NCBI GenBank assembly: GCA_965660635.1
Contig: CBFIAS010000010.1
Location: 1-47,651 of the forward strand
DNA from: UBA7374 sp965660635
GTDB lineage: Bacteria > Verrucomicrobiota > Verrucomicrobiia > Opitutales > Coraliomargaritaceae
DNA: 47,651 nt
Reading direction: 5' to 3'
Position numbers and translations under genes: made by a program. The notes under the pieces were generated by a model, which was given only the letters and a program-made list of their open reading frames with translations, searched no databases and was not told the DNA's origin. Of this stretch, positions 21,193 through 33,057 are shown piece after piece; the first letter of the stretch is position 1; every line of letters begins with the position of its first letter.

Positions 21193-22215
21193 ATGAAAAC
21201 AGCAGTCATCGGAGCCTCAGGCTACTCCGGAGAAGAACTCGTCAAGCTTCTCCTCGGCCATCCCCATGTCGAATTGGCCGCTGTTACCTCGCGCACCCTC
21301 GCCGGGCAACCGCTTGCCGCGGCCATGCCTGCTCTCTCCCATCTGGCAGGCGACCTTTGCTTTACCGCGTCCGACCCACAAGCACTCGCCGCACTCGACG
21401 GCATCGACCTCTTCTTCCTTGCCCTTCCCCATGGAGTCGCCAGCGAATACGCGCGCCCACTCCACCAGGCAGGCAAGACGGTGATCGATCTCAGCGCCGA
21501 CTTCCGGCTCGGTTCCGAAACACTCTACAAGGAGTACTACGGTCAGGAACACCCCGCGCCAGAACTGCTCCACGCTGCCCCCTACGTCATCCCGGAACTG
21601 GCCTCGGACGACTGGGCTAAAGCCCGGCTCATCGCCTGCCCCGGATGCTACCCGACCAGCATCCAGCTCCCCCTCGTCCCGCTCCTCCGGGCCGGGCTAA
21701 TTGACCCCAAGGGCATCGTCATCAACAGCTACAGCGGCGTCAGCGGAGCCGGTCGAAAAGTAGCCGAGGACTTTATCTTCTGCGAGCGGAGCGGCAGTAT
21801 GAAGGGCTACGGCATGCCCCGGCACCGGCACCTCTCCGAAATCGAGGAGCAACTCGAAAAAGCCGCATTCGCCGATTGCCTGGTGCAGTTCAATCCACAC
21901 CTCGCGCCCGTCCCGCGCGGCATCGCCACAACCATCGTCGCCCGGGCTAAGACCTCCATCGATGCCCTCTACAATACCTGGAAAAAGACTTATTGCGACA
22001 GCCCCTTCGTCAGCATCCTGCCGTCTGCCACCTTCCCCGACACCCGGCACGTCGTCGGCACAAACCGCTGTGACCTCTCCGCCGTACTCGACCCGCGCAC
22101 CGATAACTTCGTCATCACCTCGGTGATCGACAACCTGCTCAAAGGCGCCAGCGGCCAGGCCATTCAGATCATGAACCGGAAATACGGTTTCGAGGAGACC
22201 GCCGGGCTCTCCTAG
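21193..22215 (+). CDS. argC: N-acetyl-gamma-glutamyl-phosphate reductase
   Basis: It reduces N-acetylglutamyl phosphate to the semialdehyde with NADPH, the third step of arginine biosynthesis. The 340-residue product starts with the Rossmann motif AVIGASGYSGEELVKLL and carries the catalytic cysteine in ACPGCYPTS near residue 155. The ATG at 21193 places the nucleotide-binding motif at residue 4, as expected. It opens the argC-argJ-argB-argD-argF-purL run. Confidence 0.97.
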   Translation: MKTAVIGASGYSGEELVKLLLGHPHVELAAVTSRTLAGQPLAAAMPALSHLAGDLCFTASDPQALAALDGIDLFFLALPHGVASEYARPLHQAGKTVIDLSADFRLGSETLYKEYYGQEHPAPELLHAAPYVIPELASDDWAKARLIACPGCYPTSIQLPLVPLLRAGLIDPKGIVINSYSGVSGAGRKVAEDFIFCERSGSMKGYGMPRHRHLSEIEEQLEKAAFADCLVQFNPHLAPVPRGIATTIVARAKTSIDALYNTWKKTYCDSPFVSILPSATFPDTRHVVGTNRCDLSAVLDPRTDNFVITSVIDNLLKGASGQAIQIMNRKYGFEETAGLS

Positions 22216-22230
22216 CCCGCCCAGCGGAAA

Positions 22231-23466
22231 ATGCAAACACCAGCCAATGTACATCTCCTTGACGCGCCCGGCGGACTAGCCGATTGCCCGGGATTCAAGT
22301 TGTCCGGAGTCGCCTGCGACATCCGCCAGACCGGAGACTCTGCACGGCTCGACCTCGCCCTCCTTCTGCCCGGACAACCCGGCAGCGCTGCGGGCGTATT
22401 CACCCGCAACGACTTGGCCGCCGCCCCCGTGCTCCATGGCCGCGAAACCCTCCGGCAGAGCGCCAGCAAGATCGGCGGTTGCGTTATCAACAGCGGCAAC
22501 GCCAACGCCGCCACCGGAGAACAGGGCATGGAAGACACCCGGAAAATGGCCGCTGCCGCGCAAGAAGCGGCCGGTTCCACCGCTCCCTTCCTCGTCTGCT
22601 CCACCGGACGCATCGGGCGAAAACTGCCAATGGAGAACATCATGAGCGGCATCGCCCTCGCCGCCACTGCACTCGACTCCACCCCACAGGCATCGCTCGA
22701 CGCGGCTGACGCCATCCTTACTTCCGACACCCGGCGCAAACTCGCCACCGCCCGCTTCGAGCACGACGGGCAAACCGTCACCGTAGCCGGCATGGCCAAG
22801 GGCGCGGGCATGATCCAACCCGACATGGCCACCATGCTGGCCTTCCTCGCCACCGATCTGGACGCCCCCGCTTCGCTCCTCCAACAAGTCCTCGGCAAGT
22901 CCTGCGACCAGAGCTTCAACCGCATCACCGTCGACGGCGACAACAGCACCAATGACACCGTCCTGCTCTTTGCCAATGGCCGCTCCGGGCTCCGGGCCGA
23001 AGACGGCTCCGCCCTGCACGCCGCATTCGAACAAGCCGTCCTCCTCGTATGCCAGCAACTCGCCGAGAAGATCGTGGGCGACGGCGAAAAAGTCACCAAG
23101 CTTGTCGAATTAACTGTCCGTGGCTGCAAGACCCAGGAAGACGCCGAAAAAATCGCCCGGGCCGTCGGCAATTCACTCCTCGTCAAGACCTCCTGGTATG
23201 GATCCGACCCCAACTGGGGCCGCCTGGCCGACGCCGCCGGATACGCCCGCGTCGGACTCGACCCGGCCCGGCTTGACATCCACTACGACGATGTCCCCGC
23301 CCTTCTTGCCGGGTGCCCGCAGGACGACCAGCTCCCGCTCTGGAAAAGCATTGTTTCCCGTGAGCGGTTCCGCATAAAAATCGATCTCAACTTGGGAGAC
23401 GCCACCTTCCGCCTTCTGGCCTCCGACCTCAGCGAGGCCTACGTCGACTTCAACAAATCCGAATGA
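22231..23466 (+). CDS. argJ: Bifunctional glutamate N-acetyltransferase / ornithine acetyltransferase
   Basis: ArgJ moves the acetyl group from N-acetylornithine to glutamate, making the pathway cyclic, and may also acetylate glutamate from acetyl-CoA. The 411-residue protein shows VCSTGRIG, and KGAGMIQPDMATML, where autocleavage before the threonine produces the two subunits. GDNSTNDTVLL is also typical. Whether it has full bifunctional activity cannot be read from sequence, but no argA or argE is present here. It lies 15 bases after argC and overlaps argB by four bases. Confidence 0.97.
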   Translation: MQTPANVHLLDAPGGLADCPGFKLSGVACDIRQTGDSARLDLALLLPGQPGSAAGVFTRNDLAAAPVLHGRETLRQSASKIGGCVINSGNANAATGEQGMEDTRKMAAAAQEAAGSTAPFLVCSTGRIGRKLPMENIMSGIALAATALDSTPQASLDAADAILTSDTRRKLATARFEHDGQTVTVAGMAKGAGMIQPDMATMLAFLATDLDAPASLLQQVLGKSCDQSFNRITVDGDNSTNDTVLLFANGRSGLRAEDGSALHAAFEQAVLLVCQQLAEKIVGDGEKVTKLVELTVRGCKTQEDAEKIARAVGNSLLVKTSWYGSDPNWGRLADAAGYARVGLDPARLDIHYDDVPALLAGCPQDDQLPLWKSIVSRERFRIKIDLNLGDATFRLLASDLSEAYVDFNKSE

Positions 23467-24404
23467 CGCGCCAGGCCCGGACAAGCGCAATCCCTTCCCA
23501 ATACACCTTCAGCATGACCGACCTCCAACAGCTCGACGTCACCACCAAGGCAGCTGTCCTGCTTGAAGCGCTCCCCTACATCCAGCGCTTCCGCGACGCC
23601 ATTTTCGTCGTTAAGTACGGCGGCGCCTTCATGGACGACGCCGACCCCGCCGTGCGCACCCGCGTCGCTACCGACATCGCATTCCTCCATGCCGCAGGCA
23701 TTCAAGTCGTCGTCGTCCACGGAGGCGGCAAGGCCATCACCCGGGCCCTCCAGGAAGCCCAAGTCGAGACCCGCTTTGAACACGGCCTGCGCGTGACCGA
23801 TGCGCAGTCCATACAAGTCGTCGAGCAAACCCTTAATCATACAGTCAACCTCGAGATCTGCGAGATCCTCCAGGCCAAAAACGCCCGCCCCCTTGGAATG
23901 CCCGGCAACAACCTGCTGGTCTGCGACAAGAAACTCGTCGAGATCAACGGCCAGAGTATCGACCTTGGATTCGTCGGCGAGACCCACACCGTCAAAACCA
24001 AGATCATCAAAAAAGCCCTGGCCGACGGCTACATTCCCGTCATTTCCCCCATCGCCTGTGATGAGGACGGGCAGATCCACAACACCAATGCCGATGCCGC
24101 CGCTGGCCGCGTCGCCGCCGCGCTCCGTGCCCGCCGGCTGGTCTACCTCTGCGACGTGCCCGGCCTCATGCGGGACATCGCCGATCCCTCCAGCCTGATC
24201 TCCTCCATCCATGCCGATGAAGTCGCCCAACTGGTTGAAAACGGTACGATCAACTCCGGCATGATCCCCAAGACCGACAGCGCGGTCACCGCCCTCGACA
24301 GCGGTGTCCACCGCGTCCACTTCATCGACGGCAACCAGCCGCACAGCCTGCTGCTCGAGATTTTCACCGACAAAGGCGTCGGCACGGAGATCATAAACGC
24401 CTGA
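23463..24404 (+). CDS. argB: Acetylglutamate kinase
   Basis: It phosphorylates N-acetylglutamate, usually the arginine-regulated step. The 313-residue product has VVKYGGAFM (phosphate binding), VVVHGGGKAI (substrate loop) and the C-terminal GMIPKTDSAVTAL region. The long N-terminal arm before the core resembles the helix that lets arginine-sensitive enzymes form hexamers, so feedback control by arginine is likely. The ATG at 23463 overlaps the argJ stop; an internal ATG at 23514 is an alternative start. Confidence 0.96.
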   Translation: MTRQARTSAIPSQYTFSMTDLQQLDVTTKAAVLLEALPYIQRFRDAIFVVKYGGAFMDDADPAVRTRVATDIAFLHAAGIQVVVVHGGGKAITRALQEAQVETRFEHGLRVTDAQSIQVVEQTLNHTVNLEICEILQAKNARPLGMPGNNLLVCDKKLVEINGQSIDLGFVGETHTVKTKIIKKALADGYIPVISPIACDEDGQIHNTNADAAAGRVAAALRARRLVYLCDVPGLMRDIADPSSLISSIHADEVAQLVENGTINSGMIPKTDSAVTALDSGVHRVHFIDGNQPHSLLLEIFTDKGVGTEIINA

Positions 24405-24409
24405 CACCC

Positions 24410-25594
24410 ATGGACACACCGCACAGCCTGCTCCAGAACTACGCGCCGCCTGCTTTCAATGCCGTGCGCGGAGAGGGCGCGTACCTCTATGACGATTCCG
24501 GCAAGCGCTACCTCGACTTTGGCACCGGCATCGCCGTCACCGCCCTCGGGCACTCCCACCCCAAGTGGGTGCGGGCCGTGCAGGAACAGGCGGGAACCCT
24601 CGTGCATTGCAGCAACCTCTACGGCATCCCCAGCCAGCAGAAACTGGCCGACCGGCTGGTCCAACGGGCCGGGCCGGGACGCCTCCTCTTCTGCAACAGC
24701 GGCGCCGAGGCCAACGAGGCCCTGGTCAAGCTGGCCCGCCTGCACGGGCAGCGCTTGAGCGACGGGCAGGAAGGTAAACGCTTCAAGGTCGTCTGCGCCA
24801 ACAACGCCTTCCATGGCCGCACCTTCGGCGGCATGGCCGCCACCCCGCAAGAGAAGATACAGGGCGGCTTCCGCCCCATGCTGGACGGTTTCCGCTTCGG
24901 CGAACTCAACGACATCGCCAGCTTCGAGCCACTGGTCGACGACTCCGTGGCCGCCGTATTCATCGAGTCAATACAAGGCGAGGGCGGTATCTTCCCCGCC
25001 GAGCCCGGATTCCTCCGCGATTTGCGCGCACTTTGCGATGAACGCGGCGCTCTACTCCTCCTCGACGAAGTCCAATGCGGCATCGGACGAAGCGGCCACT
25101 TCTTCGCCTACCAGGCCTCCGGCGTCCGGCCCGATGCTGTGGGCATGGCCAAGGGATTGGGCGGTGGATACCCCATCGGCGCGATCTGGGTGGCCGAGCC
25201 GTACGCGGACCTCTTCCAGCCCGGCTCGCACGGCACTACATTTGGCGGCAATCCACTAGCCTGCGCCGCCGCCAACGCCGTGCTTGACGCGATTGAAGAA
25301 GAAGAACTCATCGAAAAAGTGCAGGCACGCAGCGCTCCCTGGCACCAGGCACTTCAAGCACTCGTCGATAAACATCCTGCGCAAATCGCTGGCCTCCGCG
25401 GAGTCGGCTACATGGTCGGACTGCAACTACACGCCGACTGCCGGGCAGTCGCCAACGCCGCACGCGAAAAAGGCCTTCTTATCGTCCCGGCCGGTCACAA
25501 CACCGTCCGCCTCTTGCCCCCGCTTATCGTGACTGAAGATCAACTCAGCAAATCCATCGCCATTCTCGACGAAGTTTTTGCGACGATTCATTGA
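24410..25594 (+). CDS. argD: Acetylornithine aminotransferase
   Basis: This PLP enzyme converts N-acetylglutamate semialdehyde to N-acetylornithine using glutamate. The 394-residue class III aminotransferase shows FCNSGAEANEALVKLAR, the PLP-interacting LLLDEVQCGIGRSG, and the Schiff-base lysine in GMAKGLGGGYPIGA near residue 247. It begins six bases after argB. Confidence 0.96.
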   Translation: MDTPHSLLQNYAPPAFNAVRGEGAYLYDDSGKRYLDFGTGIAVTALGHSHPKWVRAVQEQAGTLVHCSNLYGIPSQQKLADRLVQRAGPGRLLFCNSGAEANEALVKLARLHGQRLSDGQEGKRFKVVCANNAFHGRTFGGMAATPQEKIQGGFRPMLDGFRFGELNDIASFEPLVDDSVAAVFIESIQGEGGIFPAEPGFLRDLRALCDERGALLLLDEVQCGIGRSGHFFAYQASGVRPDAVGMAKGLGGGYPIGAIWVAEPYADLFQPGSHGTTFGGNPLACAAANAVLDAIEEEELIEKVQARSAPWHQALQALVDKHPAQIAGLRGVGYMVGLQLHADCRAVANAAREKGLLIVPAGHNTVRLLPPLIVTEDQLSKSIAILDEVFATIH

Positions 25595-25620
25595 ACCTCC
25601 TCCAAGCATTCAAATCCGAC

Positions 25621-26559
25621 ATGCAGCACTTTCTCACAGAAACCGACTTCAGCCTGGAGCAGGCACAGGAAGTCTTCTCCCTCGCCCGGACACTCAAGGC
25701 CGGTCGGCTGAACGGGCCGCAGCCCTTGAACATGCAGTCCTGGGGTCTCCTCTTCTACAAGAGCAGCACCCGCACACGCATCTCCTTCGAGGTCGGGATC
25801 AACGAGCTCGGTGGCTTCCCCGTCGTGCTCAACTCCAGCCAGACCCAGATCAACCGGGGGGAAACCATCGCGGACAGCGCCAAGGTCATGTCGCGCTACC
25901 TGCACGGCCTCGTCATCCGCACCTTCGGTCACGATATCGTCGAAGACTTTGCCCGGCACGGCAGCATCCCCGTGGTCAACGGCCTGACTGATTTCAACCA
26001 CCCCTGCCAACTCTACACCGACCTCTTTACCGCCCTTGAACGCTATAGCCCGGACGCAGTCGATATCGAATCCCTCAAAGGGAAGAAAGTCGCCTTCTTC
26101 GGGGACTGCGCCAGCAACATGGCGAATTCATGGATCGTCAGCGCCGCCATGTTCGGCATGGAGATCGCTCTGGCCGGGCCGGAAACCTTTGCCCCGGGAC
26201 AAGCCGTGGTTGACGCTCTCAATACAGCGGGCCTGCCGGCAAACTACACCTTCACCACGGATCCCTCCGAAGCAGCTGCAAGTGCCGATATCCTCTACAC
26301 TGATGTCTGGGTCTCCATGGGCAACGAGGCCGAGGCGGCCGACCGCATAGAGCAGATGATGCCCTACCAAGTGAACCGCCAACGCATGGCCGAAGCCAAT
26401 CCCGACGCCCTCTTCATGCACTGCCTGCCCGCACACGCCGAAGAGGAAGTTTCGCGGGAAGTGCTGGACAGCCCGCAGAGCATCATCTTCGACCAGGCCG
26501 AAAACCGTCTCCATGTGCAAAAGGCAATCCTTGCGAAACTCGTTGAGATCAATACCTGA
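25621..26559 (+). CDS. argF: Ornithine carbamoyltransferase
   Basis: It joins carbamoyl phosphate and ornithine to make citrulline. From the ATG at 25621 the product is 312 residues, with the carbamoyl-phosphate motif SSTRTRISFE, the DFNHPCQ motif and the ornithine-side HCLPAH motif. The TTG at 25591, overlapping the argD stop, is in frame and would add ten residues; neither start has a strong ribosome-binding sequence. argG and argH are not in the window. Confidence 0.96.
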   Translation: MQHFLTETDFSLEQAQEVFSLARTLKAGRLNGPQPLNMQSWGLLFYKSSTRTRISFEVGINELGGFPVVLNSSQTQINRGETIADSAKVMSRYLHGLVIRTFGHDIVEDFARHGSIPVVNGLTDFNHPCQLYTDLFTALERYSPDAVDIESLKGKKVAFFGDCASNMANSWIVSAAMFGMEIALAGPETFAPGQAVVDALNTAGLPANYTFTTDPSEAAASADILYTDVWVSMGNEAEAADRIEQMMPYQVNRQRMAEANPDALFMHCLPAHAEEEVSREVLDSPQSIIFDQAENRLHVQKAILAKLVEINT

Positions 26560-26564
26560 GAAAC

Positions 26565-30431
<3,867 letters not shown>

Positions 30432-30440
<9 letters not shown>

Positions 30441-30466
30441 AGTTAGAAGTAAGAAGTGTGAAATCC
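30432..30466 (+). repeat. Heptad repeat tract before the four-helix-bundle gene
   Basis: Five 7-bp units run without a break: gaagttt, gaagtta, gaagtaa, gaagtgt, gaaatcc. The purL stop lies across the first two units and the next gene's GTG start across the fourth and fifth. The related heptad is found inverted after that gene. Confidence 0.8.
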
Positions 30467-30808
30467 GACATCCCAGAGCGAGCCTTCCACTTCTCCGTGA
30501 GAATTGTGAAGCTCTGCCGCTCTCTAGATGAGAAGCCTGGGGTATCCAGAACACTCGCAAATCAGCTATTACGCTCGGGAACCTCCATAGGAGCTAATAT
30601 AGAAGAGGCGCAGGCTTCTCAGAGCGAAGCGGACTTCGTCTCAAAATATAGCATAAGCTGTAAGGAGGCCCGCGAGACGCATTACTGGCTCCGGCTGCTA
30701 GCCTCTTCAGACATCATGCCGAAAGATCGACTGGCTAGCTTGCTCAACGAGTGTGATCAACTAATTGCAATCCTAACGAGCATAATTAAGAAACTCAGAG
30801 CGAAATGA
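30458..30808 (+). CDS. Four-helix-bundle protein (23S rRNA intervening-sequence type)
   Basis: This roughly 116-residue protein belongs to the four-helix-bundle / bS23-like family (TIGR02436), first known from intervening sequences in 23S rRNA genes and common elsewhere as stand-alone copies. Typical segments are FHFSVRIVKLCRSL, ANQLLRSGTSIGANIEEAQ, and KEARETHYWLRLL. The start is probably GTG at 30458, inside a heptad repeat tract; a TTG at 30437 is the alternative. Codon use is more AT-rich than purL. The family has no proven biochemical role. The repeat-bracketed setting suggests transfer as a cassette. Confidence 0.88.
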   Translation: MKSDIPERAFHFSVRIVKLCRSLDEKPGVSRTLANQLLRSGTSIGANIEEAQASQSEADFVSKYSISCKEARETHYWLRLLASSDIMPKDRLASLLNECDQLIAILTSIIKKLRAK

Positions 30809-30811
30809 CCT

Positions 30812-30846
30812 CACCCTTCACCCTTCACCCTTCACCCTTCACCCTT
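30812..30846 (-). repeat. Perfect heptad repeat tract after the four-helix-bundle gene
   Basis: CACCCTT is repeated five times without error, starting three bases after the stop codon. Read on the minus strand the unit is AAGGGTG, that is, the GAAGNNN heptad of the upstream tract in inverted orientation. Confidence 0.9.
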
Positions 30847-30919
30847 CTCAGGCCGCAGTCGCCGGAGACCCAGCCAACTATAATTCCCGATAGCTGCTCA
30901 TGCGGCCTGCATTCACCCG

Positions 30920-30963
30920 GTTACAAGTTCCCCAGTTACCGGTTCCCCCGTTTTCAGTTCACT
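30920..30963 (+). repeat. Degenerate GTT-led short-period tract
   Basis: GTT triplets recur at 30920, 30927, 30935, 30942, 30950 and 30957, spaced alternately 7 and 8 bases, each followed by a C-rich stretch (for example gttacaa, gttcccca, gttaccg). It lies in the otherwise gene-free stretch 30847-31027, where nothing else was recognised. Confidence 0.6.
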
Positions 30964-31027
30964 TCTACCTTCCTTCGCATCGCTTCGCGCAATTTCGCGG
31001 GCATCATCATTCTTGCTCCCTCAAGTT

Positions 31028-31291
31028 TCATTTTCGACTCCCCCGCCCTTCTCTTCTCTTTTTCAGATGCCTTTCCAATAGTTTCCGGTGCTTGGTTTTG
31101 CGGCCACTGACCCGCTCCCGCCAAAGCCGGAAGCTGCCCGGCTTCATTTCGCGGCGCATCAGGCGGATGACATCCGGCTCACTCAGTCCAAACCGTTTTT
31201 CGATGGTTTCGAAAGTGGTGTAGTCGTGCCAGGCCAAGCGAACCACAGCATCTATAACCTCAGCGGACAGCTTTTGCTTTGTTTTTTTCAT
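31028..31291 (-). CDS. TIGR03643 / DUF2805 family protein
   Basis: This 87-residue basic protein matches the TIGR03643 (DUF2805) family. It has an HTH-like region (IEKRFGLSEPDVIRLMRREM), then PGSFRLWRERVSGRKTKHRK and a highly basic tail. The family's function is unknown; nucleic-acid binding is suggested by charge and the HTH-like helices. Its start overlaps the photolyase stop by 32 bases, so it is translated from the same message as DUF2256 and the photolyase. Confidence 0.85.
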   Translation of the reverse strand: MKKTKQKLSAEVIDAVVRLAWHDYTTFETIEKRFGLSEPDVIRLMRREMKPGSFRLWRERVSGRKTKHRKLLERHLKKRREGRGSRK

Positions 31292-32816
31292 CGTTGAAAG
31301 ATAATTCGGGTTGGGTTGTGCCGGCCGATGCTTCTTTTTTCGCCCGGCGGGGACGGGCCGATCCTTTGCGGCTACCGTGACGTTCCATCACCACACGGGC
31401 CGCCGCCCAATAGTCGTCCCGCTTGCGCAGGGCAGAAAAGCAGGCCCGTGCATGGCGCACCGCTTCTTTGTGATCGACGACGGGCAGCGGATAATCGATC
31501 GTTAAACGGCATCCGGCTTGCACCTGCTTATGCTCCGGCATCTTCCATGGCTCGTGAATAAAACCGTCTTCCACCGCAGCCAGTTCCGGAATCCATCGAC
31601 GTGTAAAACTACCCTCCGGATCGTGATCCTGTCCCTGCTTCACCGGATTATAGATTCGCAGGGTGTTGATCCCGGTCAGCCCGCTCTGCATCTGTACCTG
31701 TGAATGATGTATCCCTGGTTCATAATCGATAAACTGGCAGGCCAGCCAATCCTTGAAGGTACGCCAATCCAGCCAGAGATGATAGGACGCGAAAGACACC
31801 AGCATGGCCCGCATACGGAAGTTGATCCAGCCTCGCGCGCGGAGCGAACGCATGCAGGCATCGACAAAGGGGTAGCCGGTACGCCCTTCTTTCCAGGCTT
31901 CCAGGCGATCTGGATCGGCAACCGCCGGACGCAAGTCATCACAGGCACGGTTGAAGGCGTGAAACTCAATGGCTGGCTCGCTTTCCAGCTTCTGCATGAA
32001 GTGGCAGTGCCAATGGCAACGGGACAGAAAGGCGCGTGCGGCGATCTTGGGCATTTGAACACCGGCGGCGGCCCGCACGGTTTGTACAACCGTGCGCATG
32101 GATAGACAGCCCCAGGCAAGATAGGCGCTGAGGCGGGAGCAACTCTCGTAGGCGGTATTCGGGCTGCTCATTTCCCGGTGGTAGCGTTGGCCGCGCAGCG
32201 TGATGAAACTCTCCAGGTGACGAAAGCCGTCCGATTCACCGCCGATCAGATCCGGGCTTTCCTTGCGGGCCGGCAAGCCCAGTTCCTTTGAACTGGGGAT
32301 CGTGTTTTTCCGCAGTGTACCGGGCGAGAGTATCCCTGACGGAGCCTCCAGTGCCGGAGTACGCATACGAGCTTCCCACTGGCCGGCCCAGCCATCCCGG
32401 TTCCGCAACCGGCGGATCACTCCGTTTTGGGGAGACTCCTTGAAAACAACGGCTGATTCTTTTGCCCACGCAGCGACCGCTTGATCGCGGCGACAGGTGA
32501 TGGCATTGCCCGTTTCCTCATGAGCCCAAAGGGTGGTGAAGCCATGTTCTTGATGGATGCTCTTTAACACCGTGACGGCATCGCCGGCAACCACCTGCAG
32601 GATGGCTCCCCTCTGTTGCAGGGAGGATTGTAGCTCCAGGAGTGACTGCCGGATAAATCCCCAATGCAGGGCATCAAAGTCGGGCGCCTGGATTACATCC
32701 GGCTCAATGATATAGAGGGGCAGGACCGGGCCAGCAGATGCCGCATGCACAAGCGGAGCATGATCGGACACACGCAGGTCGCGCTTGAACCAAACACATT
32801 GTGTTCCTTCACTCAT
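31260..32816 (-). CDS. Cryptochrome/photolyase family protein
   Basis: The 518-residue protein has the canonical order. An N-terminal alpha/beta antenna domain starts at VWFKRDLRVSDHAPL. An FAD-binding domain follows, with SRLSAYLAWGCLSMRTV, the segment GRTGYPFVDACMRSLRARGWINFRMRAM, and HHSQVQMQSGLTGINTLRIYN split over the flavin pocket. It probably repairs UV-induced pyrimidine dimers or (6-4) products with blue light, or acts as a light sensor; the exact subclass is not clear. The ATG overlaps the DUF2256 stop by four bases. A longer in-frame start exists but would run through the DUF2256 gene. Confidence 0.92.
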   Translation of the reverse strand: MSEGTQCVWFKRDLRVSDHAPLVHAASAGPVLPLYIIEPDVIQAPDFDALHWGFIRQSLLELQSSLQQRGAILQVVAGDAVTVLKSIHQEHGFTTLWAHEETGNAITCRRDQAVAAWAKESAVVFKESPQNGVIRRLRNRDGWAGQWEARMRTPALEAPSGILSPGTLRKNTIPSSKELGLPARKESPDLIGGESDGFRHLESFITLRGQRYHREMSSPNTAYESCSRLSAYLAWGCLSMRTVVQTVRAAAGVQMPKIAARAFLSRCHWHCHFMQKLESEPAIEFHAFNRACDDLRPAVADPDRLEAWKEGRTGYPFVDACMRSLRARGWINFRMRAMLVSFASYHLWLDWRTFKDWLACQFIDYEPGIHHSQVQMQSGLTGINTLRIYNPVKQGQDHDPEGSFTRRWIPELAAVEDGFIHEPWKMPEHKQVQAGCRLTIDYPLPVVDHKEAVRHARACFSALRKRDDYWAAARVVMERHGSRKGSARPRRAKKEASAGTTQPELSFNDEKNKAKAVR

Positions 32817-32971
32817 AGAACCGCGCGACTCCGGCGACAGCGCTCGGAGCAATAAACCACAGAATCCCAATTTTTTGCCCATTTTTTTCGCCAGGCAAAA
32901 GGGCGCAGGCAAACCGGGCAGTCCTTTGTCGGCAAGTTCTGCTTCTCTACGACTTTCCCGTTCACGCGCAT
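32813..32971 (-). CDS. DUF2256 small zinc-ribbon protein
   Basis: This 52-residue protein matches DUF2256. It has LPTKDCPVCLRPFAWRKKW, followed by WDSVVYCSERCRRSR, giving a Cys4 zinc-ribbon pattern (CPVC and CSERC). The family is uncharacterised. The ATG at 32971 is chosen because the conserved part begins just after it, and the next gene starts within its stop (ATGA). It leads a minus-strand operon with the photolyase and TIGR03643 genes and is divergent from the second photolyase-like gene, with 86 bases between. Confidence 0.87.
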   Translation of the reverse strand: MRVNGKVVEKQNLPTKDCPVCLRPFAWRKKWAKNWDSVVYCSERCRRSRAVL

Positions 32972-33057
32972 GAACAAACATCGACAAATCAACTGAATAC
33001 CTTTCAGGAGAAACCAGTTTGAAAGTAGGGTATGGGGAAACAACTCGATACATTTGC

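Noticed and set aside
22212..24419. Long minus-strand frames opposite argJ and argB
   Set aside because: Both plus-strand genes have complete family motifs, and the reverse frames show none.
30812..30846. CACCCTT repeats as a CRISPR array
   Set aside because: The units are 7 bp, directly adjacent and without spacers.
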